A stretch of 44,848 bases of DNA from Lachnospiraceae bacterium (GCA_900751995.1 CAADTP010000003.1:1-44848), one strand, 5' to 3'; shown: positions 7,432-16,296, counted from the first letter of the stretch. Made by a program: numbers and translations. The notes: generated from the letters alone by a model not told the origin.

Positions 7432-8184
7432 ATGGAAAAAGAAGAATTTTTCATTAAGAGAATCCGGGAACTGGCAAATCTCTCCTATCGGAGAGATATT
7501 GTCACATTTTCGGATTTCCTTAATTTAAACGAACAAAATATTGTAAACAACCGAAAGAATCAGATTCCTGGTGTAGTGGCGGAAGGCTTCGGCGGTTATG
7601 AGCAAGCAGAGCGTCAGATGATAGCGTTTCATCCTGATGCTCTTGCTTTTACCTGGGAATATCCGATCACCTGTCTTAAGGCAGAACCAAAGGCAAAGAA
7701 ATTTTCGGAGGATCTGGGTCACAGGGATTATCTGGGTGCGATACTCAATCTTGGGATCGATCGCTCTGTGATCGGGGATATTCTGATACAGGATCATGTC
7801 GCATGGATCTTCTGTCATAACAAGATCGCGGATTTTCTCATCGAGAATCTTGACAGGGTCCGGCACACCGCAGTCAGACTGTCGGCAGTGGATAATCCGG
7901 AACATTACCCGGAGCCTGCATTTATGCCGGTCACAGGAACCTGTTCTTCCGTCCGTCTGGATGCACTGATCGCACTTGCTTTTCAGGCCTCCAGAAGCAG
8001 TATGGTTTCTTTTATTGAGAATGGACAGGTATTTGTAAATGGAAAGCTGGTGACTTCCAATGGCTATGAGCCGAAGGAGGGAGATATCATATCAGTCCGC
8101 GGCAGAGGCCGTTTTATCTTTGACGGAGTTTCCCGGCAGACAAAAAAAGGGCGGAACAGTGTCAGGCTGCGCCGTTACCAGTAA
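7432..8184 (+). CDS. ylmH: YlmH-like S4-domain RNA-binding protein
   Basis: A 250-residue protein with the YlmH layout. An N-terminal alpha/beta region (about 1-160) has FSDFLNLNEQ and the GDILIQDHVAWIFC segment. The C-terminal S4 RNA-binding domain (about 178-240) has VRLDALIALAF, SMVSFIENGQVFVNGKLV and a basic tail KKGRNSVRLRRYQ. YlmH is known as a ribosome-associated RNA-binding factor encoded in the division cluster of Gram-positives. The start at 7432 directly follows the sepF stop; earlier in-frame Met codons lie inside sepF. The usual ylmG between sepF and ylmH is absent here. Confidence 0.88.
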   Translation: MEKEEFFIKRIRELANLSYRRDIVTFSDFLNLNEQNIVNNRKNQIPGVVAEGFGGYEQAERQMIAFHPDALAFTWEYPITCLKAEPKAKKFSEDLGHRDYLGAILNLGIDRSVIGDILIQDHVAWIFCHNKIADFLIENLDRVRHTAVRLSAVDNPEHYPEPAFMPVTGTCSSVRLDALIALAFQASRSSMVSFIENGQVFVNGKLVTSNGYEPKEGDIISVRGRGRFIFDGVSRQTKKGRNSVRLRRYQ

Positions 8185-8202
8185 ATATCACAGGAGGCAG
8201 AA

Positions 8203-9294
8203 ATGACAGAAGAAATTTTACAGGTAAAAAGAAGTGGAGAATTTTATTATCCGATCTATTTTGAAGAGGGATTTGACAGACTAAAGGATGCGATACGGAC
8301 AGAAGGACTGGAAGGACGGAACCTCTGCATTGTAACGGATACGCATGTGGAGCCTCTCTATGCAGAAGAAGTAAAGCGTGTTCTGACAAGAGTAGCAGCA
8401 AAGGTCTCTGTTTTTGTCTTTGAAGCGGGTGAAAAGAACAAGAATCTGAATACGGTACAGCAGCTATACAAGGCATTGATCGAGAATCAGCTTGACCGTA
8501 AGAGCCTTGTCGTTGCACTTGGCGGAGGTGTTGTCGGTGATCTCTCAGGCTTTGGAGCGGCTACTTATCTTCGCGGGATCGACTTTATCCAGATTCCGAC
8601 GACTCTTCTCTCCCAGGTAGACAGCAGTGTCGGGGGCAAGACGGGTGTGGACTTTGATCAGTATAAAAATATGGTCGGTGCTTTTCATCAGCCGCGTCTG
8701 GTCTATATGAACATGAATACACTGAGAACTCTGCCGCCGGTAGAGTTTGCCTGTGGAATGGGAGAAGTCTTAAAGACCGGGCTGATCTGCGACGCTGATT
8801 TCTATGAGTATGTACTTGCTGAGCATAAAGCAATCCGTGCACTGGATACCAAAGCCCTGGCAAGGATGATCCGCCGCTGCTGTGAGATCAAAGCGGGTGT
8901 GGTAGAACGTGATCCAAAGGAAAAGGGAGAACGTGCACTTCTGAATCTGGGTCATACGATCGGACATGCCGTGGAGAAGCTTAAGGATTTCAAACTCCTG
9001 CACGGACAGTGTGTGGCGATCGGTCTGGTGGCAGCTGCTTATATCTCATACCAGAGAGGACTCCTTACAGAGGATGAATACAACAAGATTAAAGAGGGTT
9101 GTCTTCTGTATGAACTTCCGATCCATGTGGATGGTCTGGAGGAGACCGCAGTTCTTGCCGCTACCAGAAAAGACAAGAAAATGGAACAGGGACAGGTCAA
9201 GTTTGTGTTGATGAAGGGAATCGGAGGCAGCTTTATCGATCATACAGTAAGTGATGAGGAGATGCTTGCCGGTATCAGGGAGATTCTTAAATGA
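8203..9294 (+). CDS. aroB: 3-dehydroquinate synthase
   Basis: A 363-residue AroB, the second enzyme of the shikimate pathway, converting DAHP to 3-dehydroquinate using NAD and a divalent metal. Visible motifs are the NAD-binding GGGVVGDLSGFGAA, PTTLLSQVDSSVGGKTG, the central EVLKTGLI and the metal-binding LNLGHTIGHAVE plus LHGQCVAIGLV. Length is normal. The start is supported by CAGGAGG at about 8190-8196. It overlaps lspA by 4 bp (ATGA), so the two are translationally coupled. No other shikimate gene is nearby; its place among division genes is odd. Confidence 0.97.
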   Translation: MTEEILQVKRSGEFYYPIYFEEGFDRLKDAIRTEGLEGRNLCIVTDTHVEPLYAEEVKRVLTRVAAKVSVFVFEAGEKNKNLNTVQQLYKALIENQLDRKSLVVALGGGVVGDLSGFGAATYLRGIDFIQIPTTLLSQVDSSVGGKTGVDFDQYKNMVGAFHQPRLVYMNMNTLRTLPPVEFACGMGEVLKTGLICDADFYEYVLAEHKAIRALDTKALARMIRRCCEIKAGVVERDPKEKGERALLNLGHTIGHAVEKLKDFKLLHGQCVAIGLVAAAYISYQRGLLTEDEYNKIKEGCLLYELPIHVDGLEETAVLAATRKDKKMEQGQVKFVLMKGIGGSFIDHTVSDEEMLAGIREILK

Positions 9295-9818
9295 AAAAGC
9301 AGAATACCTTTTCGACGGGAATGGCAGCAGTGCTCTGGATCAGTCTGATCCTGCTTCTGCTTTTTCTGGATCAGTTCACCAAGCATGAGGCATTTCTGCA
9401 TCTGAGACATCAGGACAGTATACCTCTGATCCCGGGAGTGCTGGAACTTTCCTATGTGGAAAACCGGGGGATGGCATTTGGAATGCTTGAGGGCAGACAG
9501 TTTCTGTTTATAGGAATCTGCGTCCTGTTCTGCATTGCACTGGTCTGGATTTTTGTCAGACTTCCAAAGAATCGATATTATCTGCCGCTTGTCATCACAG
9601 GAGGCGTACTGTTTTCCGGAGCTGTCGGGAATTTTATTGACAGACTGCACTGTGGTTATGTGGTGGATTTTATTTACTTCTCACTGATTGATTTTCCGGT
9701 GTTTAATATTGCGGACATTTATGTGGTCTGTGGTGGGATCGCACTGGTACTTTTGGTTATCTTTAAATATAAAGATGAAGATTTTGATTTTCTGTACAGA
9801 AATAAAAAGGATAAATAA
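9291..9818 (+). CDS. lspA: Lipoprotein signal peptidase (signal peptidase II)
   Basis: A 175-residue polytopic membrane protein with four predicted helices (about 12-28, 72-90, 95-115, 140-160). The two catalytic aspartates lie in GNFIDRL and FNIADIYV. Upstream it carries ENRGMAFG, the family's conserved N-x-G-x-A-F/W element. LspA removes signal peptides of prolipoproteins after diacylglyceryl transfer. It overlaps aroB by 4 bp and is followed after 3 bp by rluD; the lspA-rluD order is common in Firmicutes. Confidence 0.95.
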   Translation: MKKQNTFSTGMAAVLWISLILLLLFLDQFTKHEAFLHLRHQDSIPLIPGVLELSYVENRGMAFGMLEGRQFLFIGICVLFCIALVWIFVRLPKNRYYLPLVITGGVLFSGAVGNFIDRLHCGYVVDFIYFSLIDFPVFNIADIYVVCGGIALVLLVIFKYKDEDFDFLYRNKKDK

Positions 9819-9821
9819 TTT

Positions 9822-10736
9822 ATGGAAATAATGAAATTTGTTGCGGATACAGAGAGATCCGGAGTTCGCATTGACCGTTATCTTGCGGATGTATGTCCGG
9901 ATTTTTCCAGATCATACCTTCAGAAGCTTCTGAAAGAACAGATGGTTTCTGTAAATGGGAAGGCGGTCAGGGCAAACTATAAGACGCAGACAGGCGATGA
10001 GATCATGCTTCAGGTGCCGGATATGCAGACTCCTGACATTCAGCCGGAGGACATTGCTCTGGATATCCTGTATGAGGATGAATGGCTTCTGGTAGTGAAT
10101 AAACCCAAGGATATGGTGGTACATCCAAGTGCCGGACATATGGAGGGCACTCTGGTAAATGCGGTTATGGCACATTGCGGGGAGCACCTTTCCGGGATCA
10201 ATGGCGTTTTAAGACCCGGAATCGTGCACAGGATCGACAAGGATACGACAGGGGCGCTTCTTATCTGTAAAGAAGACGGAGCCCACAGAGACCTTGCAGA
10301 GCAGCTCAAGGAACACAGCATTAAGCGAAGATACCGTGCAGTTGTGCAGGGGAATCTTAAGGAGGACGAGGGAACGGTGGACGCTCCTGTCGGAAGGCAC
10401 CCGATCGACCGTAAAAAAATGGCCATCAATCATAAGAACGGCAAGGAAGCCGTGACCCATTATAAGGTGCTGGAGCGTTTTGGGAATGCAACGTATATAG
10501 AATGCCGTCTGGAAACCGGACGTACGCACCAGATCCGCGTGCATATGGCAAGCCTGGGGCATCCGCTGCTTGGGGATACGGTCTATGGTTCATCCAAAAA
10601 CCCCTATCATCTGCAGGGACAGGCTCTTCATGCCATGATCCTTGGGTTCCGTCATCCTGCAACCGGAGAATATATGGAATTTACTGCACCGCTCCCGGAA
10701 TATTTTGAGAAACTACTGGAAAAATTGCGAAAATAA
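9822..10736 (+). CDS. rluD: RluA/RluD-family 23S rRNA pseudouridine synthase
   Basis: A 304-residue protein with an N-terminal S4 domain (about 12-75, RIDRYLADVCPDFSRSYLQK) and a C-terminal pseudouridine synthase domain. The catalytic Asp is in HRIDKDTTGALL, with LETGRTHQIRVH and GDTVYG later. By length, S4 domain and position after lspA it matches the B. subtilis YlyB/RluD type; the exact uridine target cannot be read from sequence. Start at 9822 follows AAAAGGATAA; an internal ATG at 9831 is also possible. Confidence 0.92.
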   Translation: MEIMKFVADTERSGVRIDRYLADVCPDFSRSYLQKLLKEQMVSVNGKAVRANYKTQTGDEIMLQVPDMQTPDIQPEDIALDILYEDEWLLVVNKPKDMVVHPSAGHMEGTLVNAVMAHCGEHLSGINGVLRPGIVHRIDKDTTGALLICKEDGAHRDLAEQLKEHSIKRRYRAVVQGNLKEDEGTVDAPVGRHPIDRKKMAINHKNGKEAVTHYKVLERFGNATYIECRLETGRTHQIRVHMASLGHPLLGDTVYGSSKNPYHLQGQALHAMILGFRHPATGEYMEFTAPLPEYFEKLLEKLRK

Positions 10737-10756
10737 GCATCTACAGTAACAAATAA

Positions 10757-10786
10757 TTGGCATTTTTTATTGAAATCATGTATAAT
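10757..10786 (+). promoter_or_regulatory. Promoter of the cytidylate-kinase-like gene
   Basis: TTGGCA (10757-10762) and a perfect TATAAT (10781-10786) are spaced by 18 bp, 35 bp before the ATG at 10822. This separates the gene from the rluD transcript. Confidence 0.75.
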
Positions 10787-10821
10787 AGTTTTATAGTTTT
10801 GCAGAAGGGAGTGTACAGCTT

Positions 10822-11460
10822 ATGAATAGTACAAGTTCAATCATTACAATCGGACGTGAATACGGAAGTGGAGGAAGACAGATCGGGCAGGAGATCGCCA
10901 AGTATTTCGGGATCAAGTGTTATGACAAGGAGCTCTTGGAGCATGCTGCAAACGACAGTGGCATCTGCAAGGAGCTTTTTGAGAATCATGATGAGAAGCC
11001 GACAAACAGTTTTCTGTATTCTCTGGTTATGGATACTTACTCCTTTGGATATTCTTCAGCAGGATTTTCGGATATGCCGATGAATCACAAGATCTTTCTG
11101 GCACAGTTTGATGCGATCAAGAAGCTGGCAGATGAGGGTCCATGTGTTATGGTAGGTCGCTGTGCAGATTATGCACTGGCAGACTGGAAGGACTGCTTCA
11201 GCGTGTTTGTACATGCAGATATTGACTGCCGTATCAGCCGCATCGCCGCAAAGCACAATAAGTCGCCAAAAGAAGCCAGGGATATGATCAACAAGACAGA
11301 TAAGAGCCGTGCAAGCTACTACAATTATTATACCAATAAGAAGTGGGGAGCTGCCAAGAGCTATGATCTCTGTGTTGACAGTGGTAAGCTTGGCATCGAA
11401 AACAGTGTAAAAACAATCATAGAAGCAATCAAGATTTTTGATGAAAGTAAAAATAAATAA
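10822..11460 (+). CDS. Cytidylate kinase-like P-loop protein
   Basis: A 212-residue protein of the cytidylate-kinase-2-like family, common in Clostridia and distinct from housekeeping Cmk. The N-terminal P-loop-like motif is GREYGSGGRQIG, followed by IAKYFGIKCYDKELLE. A second conserved block is PCVMVGRCADYAL, and the lid region includes KTDKSRASYYNYYTNKKWG. The true substrate is unknown, since these paralogues often lack the CMP-specific insert. It has its own promoter and a terminator at 11473-11498, so it is likely monocistronic. Confidence 0.85.
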   Translation: MNSTSSIITIGREYGSGGRQIGQEIAKYFGIKCYDKELLEHAANDSGICKELFENHDEKPTNSFLYSLVMDTYSFGYSSAGFSDMPMNHKIFLAQFDAIKKLADEGPCVMVGRCADYALADWKDCFSVFVHADIDCRISRIAAKHNKSPKEARDMINKTDKSRASYYNYYTNKKWGAAKSYDLCVDSGKLGIENSVKTIIEAIKIFDESKNK

Positions 11461-11472
11461 AATTTGAAAGTG

Positions 11473-11510
11473 AGTCCTCTGATGTGTGTCAGAGGACTTG
11501 TTCGCTTTGT
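11473..11510 (+). terminator. Terminator after the cytidylate-kinase-like gene
   Basis: Perfect 10-bp arms AGTCCTCTGA (11473-11482) and TCAGAGGACT (11489-11498) with a 6-nt loop are followed by a modest T-rich tract (TGTTCGCTTTGTT). Confidence 0.8.
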
Positions 11511-11574
11511 TCGGGATACAGATAAAAAACGCTGTTTCCACGAAAGAGGTTAATGACTTAGGGGGAAGATCACC

Positions 11575-13287
11575 ATGAATCACACATCAATCCTGCAGTT
11601 TCGTACTGCCAATTGTAAAAACTGTTATAAGTGCATTCGTAACTGTCCTGTAAAGGCAATCAAGGTAACAAACCAGCAGGCACAGATCATAGAAGAACAG
11701 TGTATCCTCTGTGAAAAATGTATTGCTGTCTGTCCTCAGCATGCAAAGGTTGAGCACAATGATATCCCGGACCTCCAGAAAGTGATCGCTTCCGGGAAAA
11801 AGGTCATCGCATCCGTACATCCGGCGTATTTTGCCAGATATGGATGGAAAAGCATTGATGATCTGGAACAGTGTCTTAAGAAGATGGGCTTCTGGAAGGT
11901 GGTTGATGCAGCAGAGGGTGCGGCTATGATGAAGGAAAAATATACGCAGTTTCTGAAGAACCAGCAGCAGAAGACAATGCGGATATCATCTAACTGTCCG
12001 GTGGTCGTGAGATTGATAGAAAAGAAATATCCGCATCTGACAGAGCATCTGATGCCTGTTTATTCTATCAAACAGATGCACGCGGTCTATCTCAAGGAGC
12101 AGTATCCAGATGCTGTTTTGGTATACATCAGTCCGTGTATCTCAGTGATGGCAGATGCAGAAGAAGGTCAGGCACAGATGGATTATGTGATCACATTCCG
12201 GGAACTGAATAACTGGATGAAGGATGTTTCTGAGAAGCCAAAGCGAAGTACGGGAGAAAAAGGAGAGGTATATCTTTCCAGAATGACTGCAGTAAGCGGA
12301 GGGCTGATCCAGGCAATGCAGCCTGTAGAGGGACAGAAATATCTGGCAGTAGACGGTATAGAGCAATGCAAAAAGATCCTTAAGGAACTAAAGACAGGGG
12401 AATATGAAGATTATTTCATAGAAATGAATGCCTGTACGAATGGCTGCATCGGTGGCGGTTCATACTCTCTGAACCAGGAGAAAAAGCTTCTGGATGCACT
12501 CATTGCCATAAAGGAGCTTTCCATGGAGGATGGAGAGCCGGATTATCAGAAGGATTATCATATGGAGGTGCCGGAGATACCGGAAAGAAGGTTTATACAG
12601 GAGGAACTGTATCCCGGAAAGGCAATCACAAAAGAACAATTAACACATGTTCTGCATGAAATGGGTAAATATACAAAGGAAGACGAGCTGAACTGTGGCG
12701 CTTGTGGTTATGATACCTGCAGAGCAAAGGCGATCGCCGTTATTCAGGGCAAGGCAGAGGTGTCCATGTGCATTCCTTATATGAGAGAAAAACAGGAAAA
12801 CTATGCCAATATCATCATTGATGCCATGCCGGGACTGCTGGTTACCATTGATTATGACTTTAATATCATACAGATGAATAAAGCAGCACAGGATCTGTTT
12901 GATATTTCCAGAAAGAAGCATCTTCTTGGAAAGCCGGTAGGGGAGATCATGGATGATTATTCTATGATAAATATGATCGCTTTTAACAGGGAGATCATAC
13001 AGGACTGCATTTATCTTGGAGAACAGAAGAGATATATAGAACGTGTACTGACCAATGACAGAAAGAATAAACTGATCCTGTGCATCATGAAGGATGTAAC
13101 AAAGGAAAAGGAGCGGGAAAAGAGGGAAAACCGTGCCAAGGCAGATGCGGTTCGGATGGCCGATAAGCTGGCAGAGGAACAGCTTCGGATCGTACATGAG
13201 ATTGCCAGTCTTCTGGGAGAAACGGCAGCAGATACCAAGGTGGTCATTGAGGAACTGAAACAGACCATTCTGCAGGAGATAAAGTAA
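11575..13287 (+). CDS. [Fe-Fe] hydrogenase-like Fe-S / PAS sensor protein
   Basis: 570 residues with ordered modules. Two 4Fe-4S ferredoxin motifs come first (Cys 14/17/20/24 and 43/46/49/53). A reduced Fe-hydrogenase large-subunit domain (about 75-300) follows. Then comes an Fes-type 4Fe-4S module (Cys 374, 377, 382, 399), a PAS domain (about 410-510) and a helical tail. In the hydrogenase domain the four ligands of the H-cluster cubane appear kept (Cys141 in SSNCP, Cys188 in SPC, Cys287 and Cys291 in NACTNGC). The proton-transfer Cys of TSCCP is Asn140, and the Lys of the PCxxK loop is absent. I infer a redox or hydrogen sensor rather than an enzyme. One base separates it from the phosphatase gene, its likely output. 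Start follows GGGGGA. Confidence 0.85.
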   Translation: MNHTSILQFRTANCKNCYKCIRNCPVKAIKVTNQQAQIIEEQCILCEKCIAVCPQHAKVEHNDIPDLQKVIASGKKVIASVHPAYFARYGWKSIDDLEQCLKKMGFWKVVDAAEGAAMMKEKYTQFLKNQQQKTMRISSNCPVVVRLIEKKYPHLTEHLMPVYSIKQMHAVYLKEQYPDAVLVYISPCISVMADAEEGQAQMDYVITFRELNNWMKDVSEKPKRSTGEKGEVYLSRMTAVSGGLIQAMQPVEGQKYLAVDGIEQCKKILKELKTGEYEDYFIEMNACTNGCIGGGSYSLNQEKKLLDALIAIKELSMEDGEPDYQKDYHMEVPEIPERRFIQEELYPGKAITKEQLTHVLHEMGKYTKEDELNCGACGYDTCRAKAIAVIQGKAEVSMCIPYMREKQENYANIIIDAMPGLLVTIDYDFNIIQMNKAAQDLFDISRKKHLLGKPVGEIMDDYSMINMIAFNREIIQDCIYLGEQKRYIERVLTNDRKNKLILCIMKDVTKEKEREKRENRAKADAVRMADKLAEEQLRIVHEIASLLGETAADTKVVIEELKQTILQEIK

Positions 13288-13288
13288 G

Positions 13289-14488
13289 ATGGAAGAGAAA
13301 AGATACAAAACGATACAAAAGATAGGCGAGATCCCTACGGGATTTGGAAGGGTCAGTCTGAACAAAAAGAAAGAAAAAATCTGTGGGGATTACTATACGG
13401 TGATCACAGACCAGGATTCTACGGTACTGGTGCTCTCAGACGGCCTGGGAAGTGGTGTAAAGGCTAATATCCTGGCTACGCTGACAGCCCAGATGCTTAG
13501 TATCATGATCGCAAGGAATATGGATATCCAGACCGCAGTAAAGGCTGTTGCGGATACGCTTCCGATATGTAGTGTCCGTAATCTGGCCTATGCTACATTT
13601 ACGGTGCTGGTGGCAAAAGGTGATGAGATCTGTCTGCTGCAGTATGATAATCCGGATGCTGTTTTGCTGCGGAATGGAAAAAATGTGGAATATCAAAGGG
13701 AGATCCTTATCTTTGGAGAGAAAGAGATTCATCAGAGTTATCGGCGGTTTCAGACAGGAGATATGCTGATACTTATGAGTGACGGTGTCACTAATGCCGG
13801 AATGGGCAAAACTACCTATGGTGGCTGGGGACGGGAAGAAGTGGTAAAATTCTGTGAACAGCGTTATCGAAAGGGAATGAGTGCCCAGGAGATGTCGTCG
13901 ATCATCGCAAACGCGGGACAGGATCTGAATCTGGACGAGACAGACGATGACCTTACGGTACTGACTCTGACAGGAATGCAGAAAAATGTGGTCAATATTA
14001 TGGTTGGTCCTCCGGCGGACCGTGAAGATGACCGCAGCTATTTTGAAACCTTTTTTCAGAAGGAAGGGATGCGGGTGGTATGCGGAGGAACTACGGCAAA
14101 GCTGGTTGCAGACTATCTGAAGGAAAAGGTGATTGGGATTGCGGATTCCGGAACGAAAGAGGTTCCTGCCATGTCCAAGATCAAAGGAATTGATCTTGTG
14201 ACAGAGGGACTTCTGACTCTTCAGAAGGTGATTGATTATTATGAGGAGTTTAAAGAAGACAGACTGTGCTATAATCGTATCATCAAAAAGAAGGATGGGG
14301 CAGCAGAATTGTTTCGGGTGTTGTTCGCAGAGGCCACGGAGATAAATTTCTTTTTTGGAAATGCCTTAAATGAAAATTATACAGCACTTCATATTGAGCG
14401 TGAGAAGAAAAAGAAACTGGCACTGCAGCTGATTGATGCACTGGAGGCGGAAGGAAAGAAAGTGAAGATCTGTTTCTGGTGTGTATAA
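13289..14488 (+). CDS. SpoIIE-family PP2C-type serine phosphatase
   Basis: A 399-residue protein. Residues about 15-235 form a SpoIIE/PPM phosphatase, with metal-binding aspartates in CGDYY (Asp34), VLSDGLGSG (Asp51), LMSDGVTNAG and DETDDDLTVLTL. Such phosphatases usually act on anti-anti-sigma (STAS) proteins in partner-switching. The last 165 residues (from about NIMVGPPADREDD) form a separate domain I do not recognise. No anti-sigma or STAS gene is adjacent, so the target is unknown. The gene starts one base after the sensor stop, indicating coupled expression. Confidence 0.85.
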   Translation: MEEKRYKTIQKIGEIPTGFGRVSLNKKKEKICGDYYTVITDQDSTVLVLSDGLGSGVKANILATLTAQMLSIMIARNMDIQTAVKAVADTLPICSVRNLAYATFTVLVAKGDEICLLQYDNPDAVLLRNGKNVEYQREILIFGEKEIHQSYRRFQTGDMLILMSDGVTNAGMGKTTYGGWGREEVVKFCEQRYRKGMSAQEMSSIIANAGQDLNLDETDDDLTVLTLTGMQKNVVNIMVGPPADREDDRSYFETFFQKEGMRVVCGGTTAKLVADYLKEKVIGIADSGTKEVPAMSKIKGIDLVTEGLLTLQKVIDYYEEFKEDRLCYNRIIKKKDGAAELFRVLFAEATEINFFFGNALNENYTALHIEREKKKKLALQLIDALEAEGKKVKICFWCV

Positions 14489-14527
14489 ATAAAACGAAAA
14501 AACAAAAGAGAGAACAGGAGAAATTTT

Positions 14528-14974
14528 ATGAAACTGGTTGTACAGAGGGTACTTCAGGCAGAAGTACAGGTGGATGGACAGAGTATAGGAAAGATAAACA
14601 GAGGACTTTTGGTGTTTGTCGGTGTCGGGAAGGAAGATACAAAAGAAATTGCGGATAAATATCTCAAAAAACTGCTGGGACTTCGTATTTTTGAAGACGA
14701 AAACGGCAAGACAAATCTTTCTCTCAAGGATGTGGACGGAGAGGTGCTTCTGGTCTCTCAGTTTACACTGTATGCGAACTGTAAGAAGGGAAACAGACCA
14801 AGCTTTATTGAGGCGGGGGACCCGGCAGAGGCAGAAGCTTTATATGAATATATGATCGCAGAGGCGAAAAAAACGGTTCCGGTTGTGCAGCATGGAAGTT
14901 TTGGAGCGGATATGAAGGTTTCTCTGATCAATGACGGACCGTTTACGGTTATTCTGGATGAACATATTTTATAA
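14528..14974 (+). CDS. dtd: D-aminoacyl-tRNA deacylase
   Basis: A 148-residue DTD with both signature motifs: SQFTLYANCKKGNRPSF (catalytic pocket) and the Gly-cisPro motif NDGPFTV near the C-terminus. It removes D-amino acids wrongly attached to tRNA. Length is standard. AGAGAACAGGAGAAAT just upstream supplies the ribosome-binding site. It lies 39 bp after the SpoIIE-like gene and may share its transcript. Confidence 0.97.
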   Translation: MKLVVQRVLQAEVQVDGQSIGKINRGLLVFVGVGKEDTKEIADKYLKKLLGLRIFEDENGKTNLSLKDVDGEVLLVSQFTLYANCKKGNRPSFIEAGDPAEAEALYEYMIAEAKKTVPVVQHGSFGADMKVSLINDGPFTVILDEHIL

Positions 14975-15052
14975 AAAATTGTTGTAACTATTCAGAAGAC
15001 AGTGAAGAGTAGCACGAATTGTTTTGTTATATAAGAATGGGAGGCAGGAACA

Positions 15053-16207
15053 ATGATTCTTGATCATGTGAGGGTTTTTACAGAGGATAAAAAGTTTACA
15101 GATGGCGGGATCGTCATAAAGGACGGCAGAATCACCGAAATTTATACAGAGGGGAATTGTCCGGCAGCAGATGGAGAGGAAATTTTGGATGGACAGGGAA
15201 TGTATGCGATACCGGGGCTTATTGATCTGCATTTTCATGGCTGTATGGGGGATGATTTCTGCGACGGTGACAGGGAAGCTCTTAAAAGAATTGCGGAGTA
15301 TGAGGCTTCTGTGGGGGTGACTGCGATTGCACCGGCAACGATGACACTTCCGGTGGAGGAGCTGGAGCATATCCTTTGTGTGGCAGCAGCCTACAAAAAC
15401 GGAGTGCACAGCAAGAAGGAGGCAGATCTTGTCGGTGTTAACATGGAAGGCCCTTTTATCAGCCGTGTCAAGAAGGGCGCTCAGGATGAGAGGAATATCA
15501 TCCCATGTGATACGGAGGTCTGTGACCGTTTCTTAAGGGCCTCAGAGGGGCTGGTAAAGTTTATAGGGATCGCTCCGGAGGAGAGCGAGGATTCTGTTTC
15601 TTTTATCCGGGCAGTCAAAGATCGCGTGAATGTTTCTCTTGCACATACAAATGCGGATTATGATACGGCAATGAAGGCTTTTGAGGCAGGGGCAGATCAT
15701 GCGGTGCATCTTTATAATGCGATGCCTCCGTTTGTACACAGGGAGCCGGGGGTGATCGGAGCTGTGTATGACAGTAAGCATGTGATGGCTGAGATCATCT
15801 GTGATGGAGTGCATATTCATCCGGCAGCAGTACGGGCAACCTTTGAGATGCTCGGGGAAGATCGGATGATTCTGATCAGTGACAGTATGCGGGCGACAGG
15901 AATGCCGGATGGTTCATATACTCTTGGAGGGCTGGATGTGAATGTGGTCGGAAATCGCGCTACACTGGCCTCAGACGGGACGATAGCGGGTTCGGCGACG
16001 AATCTTATGGACTGCATGAAAACAGCGGTTAAAGCCATGAAAATACCGCTTGAAACGGCAGTTGCCTGTGCGACGATCAATCCGGCCAAAAGCCTTGGAA
16101 TTGATGCAGAATATGGTTCAATCTGTCCAGGAAAGAAAGCACATATCGTATTGATGGATCAGGAACTTCATGTTCAGAAAGTAATCAAAGACGGAGAACT
16201 GCTGTAG
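15053..16207 (+). CDS. nagA: N-acetylglucosamine-6-phosphate deacetylase
   Basis: A 384-residue amidohydrolase. Motifs include the first metal site PGLIDLHFHG, VNMEGPFIS, SLAHTNADYDTA, HLYNAMPPF with the nearby EPG, ICDGVHIHP and the catalytic Asp in ISDSMRATG. NagA removes the acetyl group in amino-sugar and cell-wall recycling. No nagB or PTS gene is adjacent, so regulation with sugar uptake is not evident here. Start is fixed by GGGAGG at about 15040. The stop codon lies inside the loop of a terminator hairpin. Confidence 0.96.
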   Translation: MILDHVRVFTEDKKFTDGGIVIKDGRITEIYTEGNCPAADGEEILDGQGMYAIPGLIDLHFHGCMGDDFCDGDREALKRIAEYEASVGVTAIAPATMTLPVEELEHILCVAAAYKNGVHSKKEADLVGVNMEGPFISRVKKGAQDERNIIPCDTEVCDRFLRASEGLVKFIGIAPEESEDSVSFIRAVKDRVNVSLAHTNADYDTAMKAFEAGADHAVHLYNAMPPFVHREPGVIGAVYDSKHVMAEIICDGVHIHPAAVRATFEMLGEDRMILISDSMRATGMPDGSYTLGGLDVNVVGNRATLASDGTIAGSATNLMDCMKTAVKAMKIPLETAVACATINPAKSLGIDAEYGSICPGKKAHIVLMDQELHVQKVIKDGELL

Positions 16208-16226
16208 TTGCAGTTCTTCTCTTTTT
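16196..16226 (+). terminator. Terminator overlapping the nagA stop
   Basis: GAACTGC (16196-16202) and GCAGTTC (16210-16216) form a 7-bp stem whose loop contains the TAG stop, followed by TTCTCTTTTT. It overlaps the -35 region of the next promoter. Confidence 0.65.
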
Positions 16227-16236
16227 ATGTTATAGT
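16208..16236 (+). promoter_or_regulatory. Promoter of the recombinase cluster
   Basis: TTGCAG (16208-16213) and TATAGT (16231-16236) are separated by 17 bp, about 60 bp before the ATG at 16297. The -35 shares bases with the nagA terminator. Confidence 0.65.
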
Positions 16237-16296
16237 ATATAAAAACACATAACAAACCCCACATATGCTTCGCGTAATCAGGAAAGGAGGGCATTC

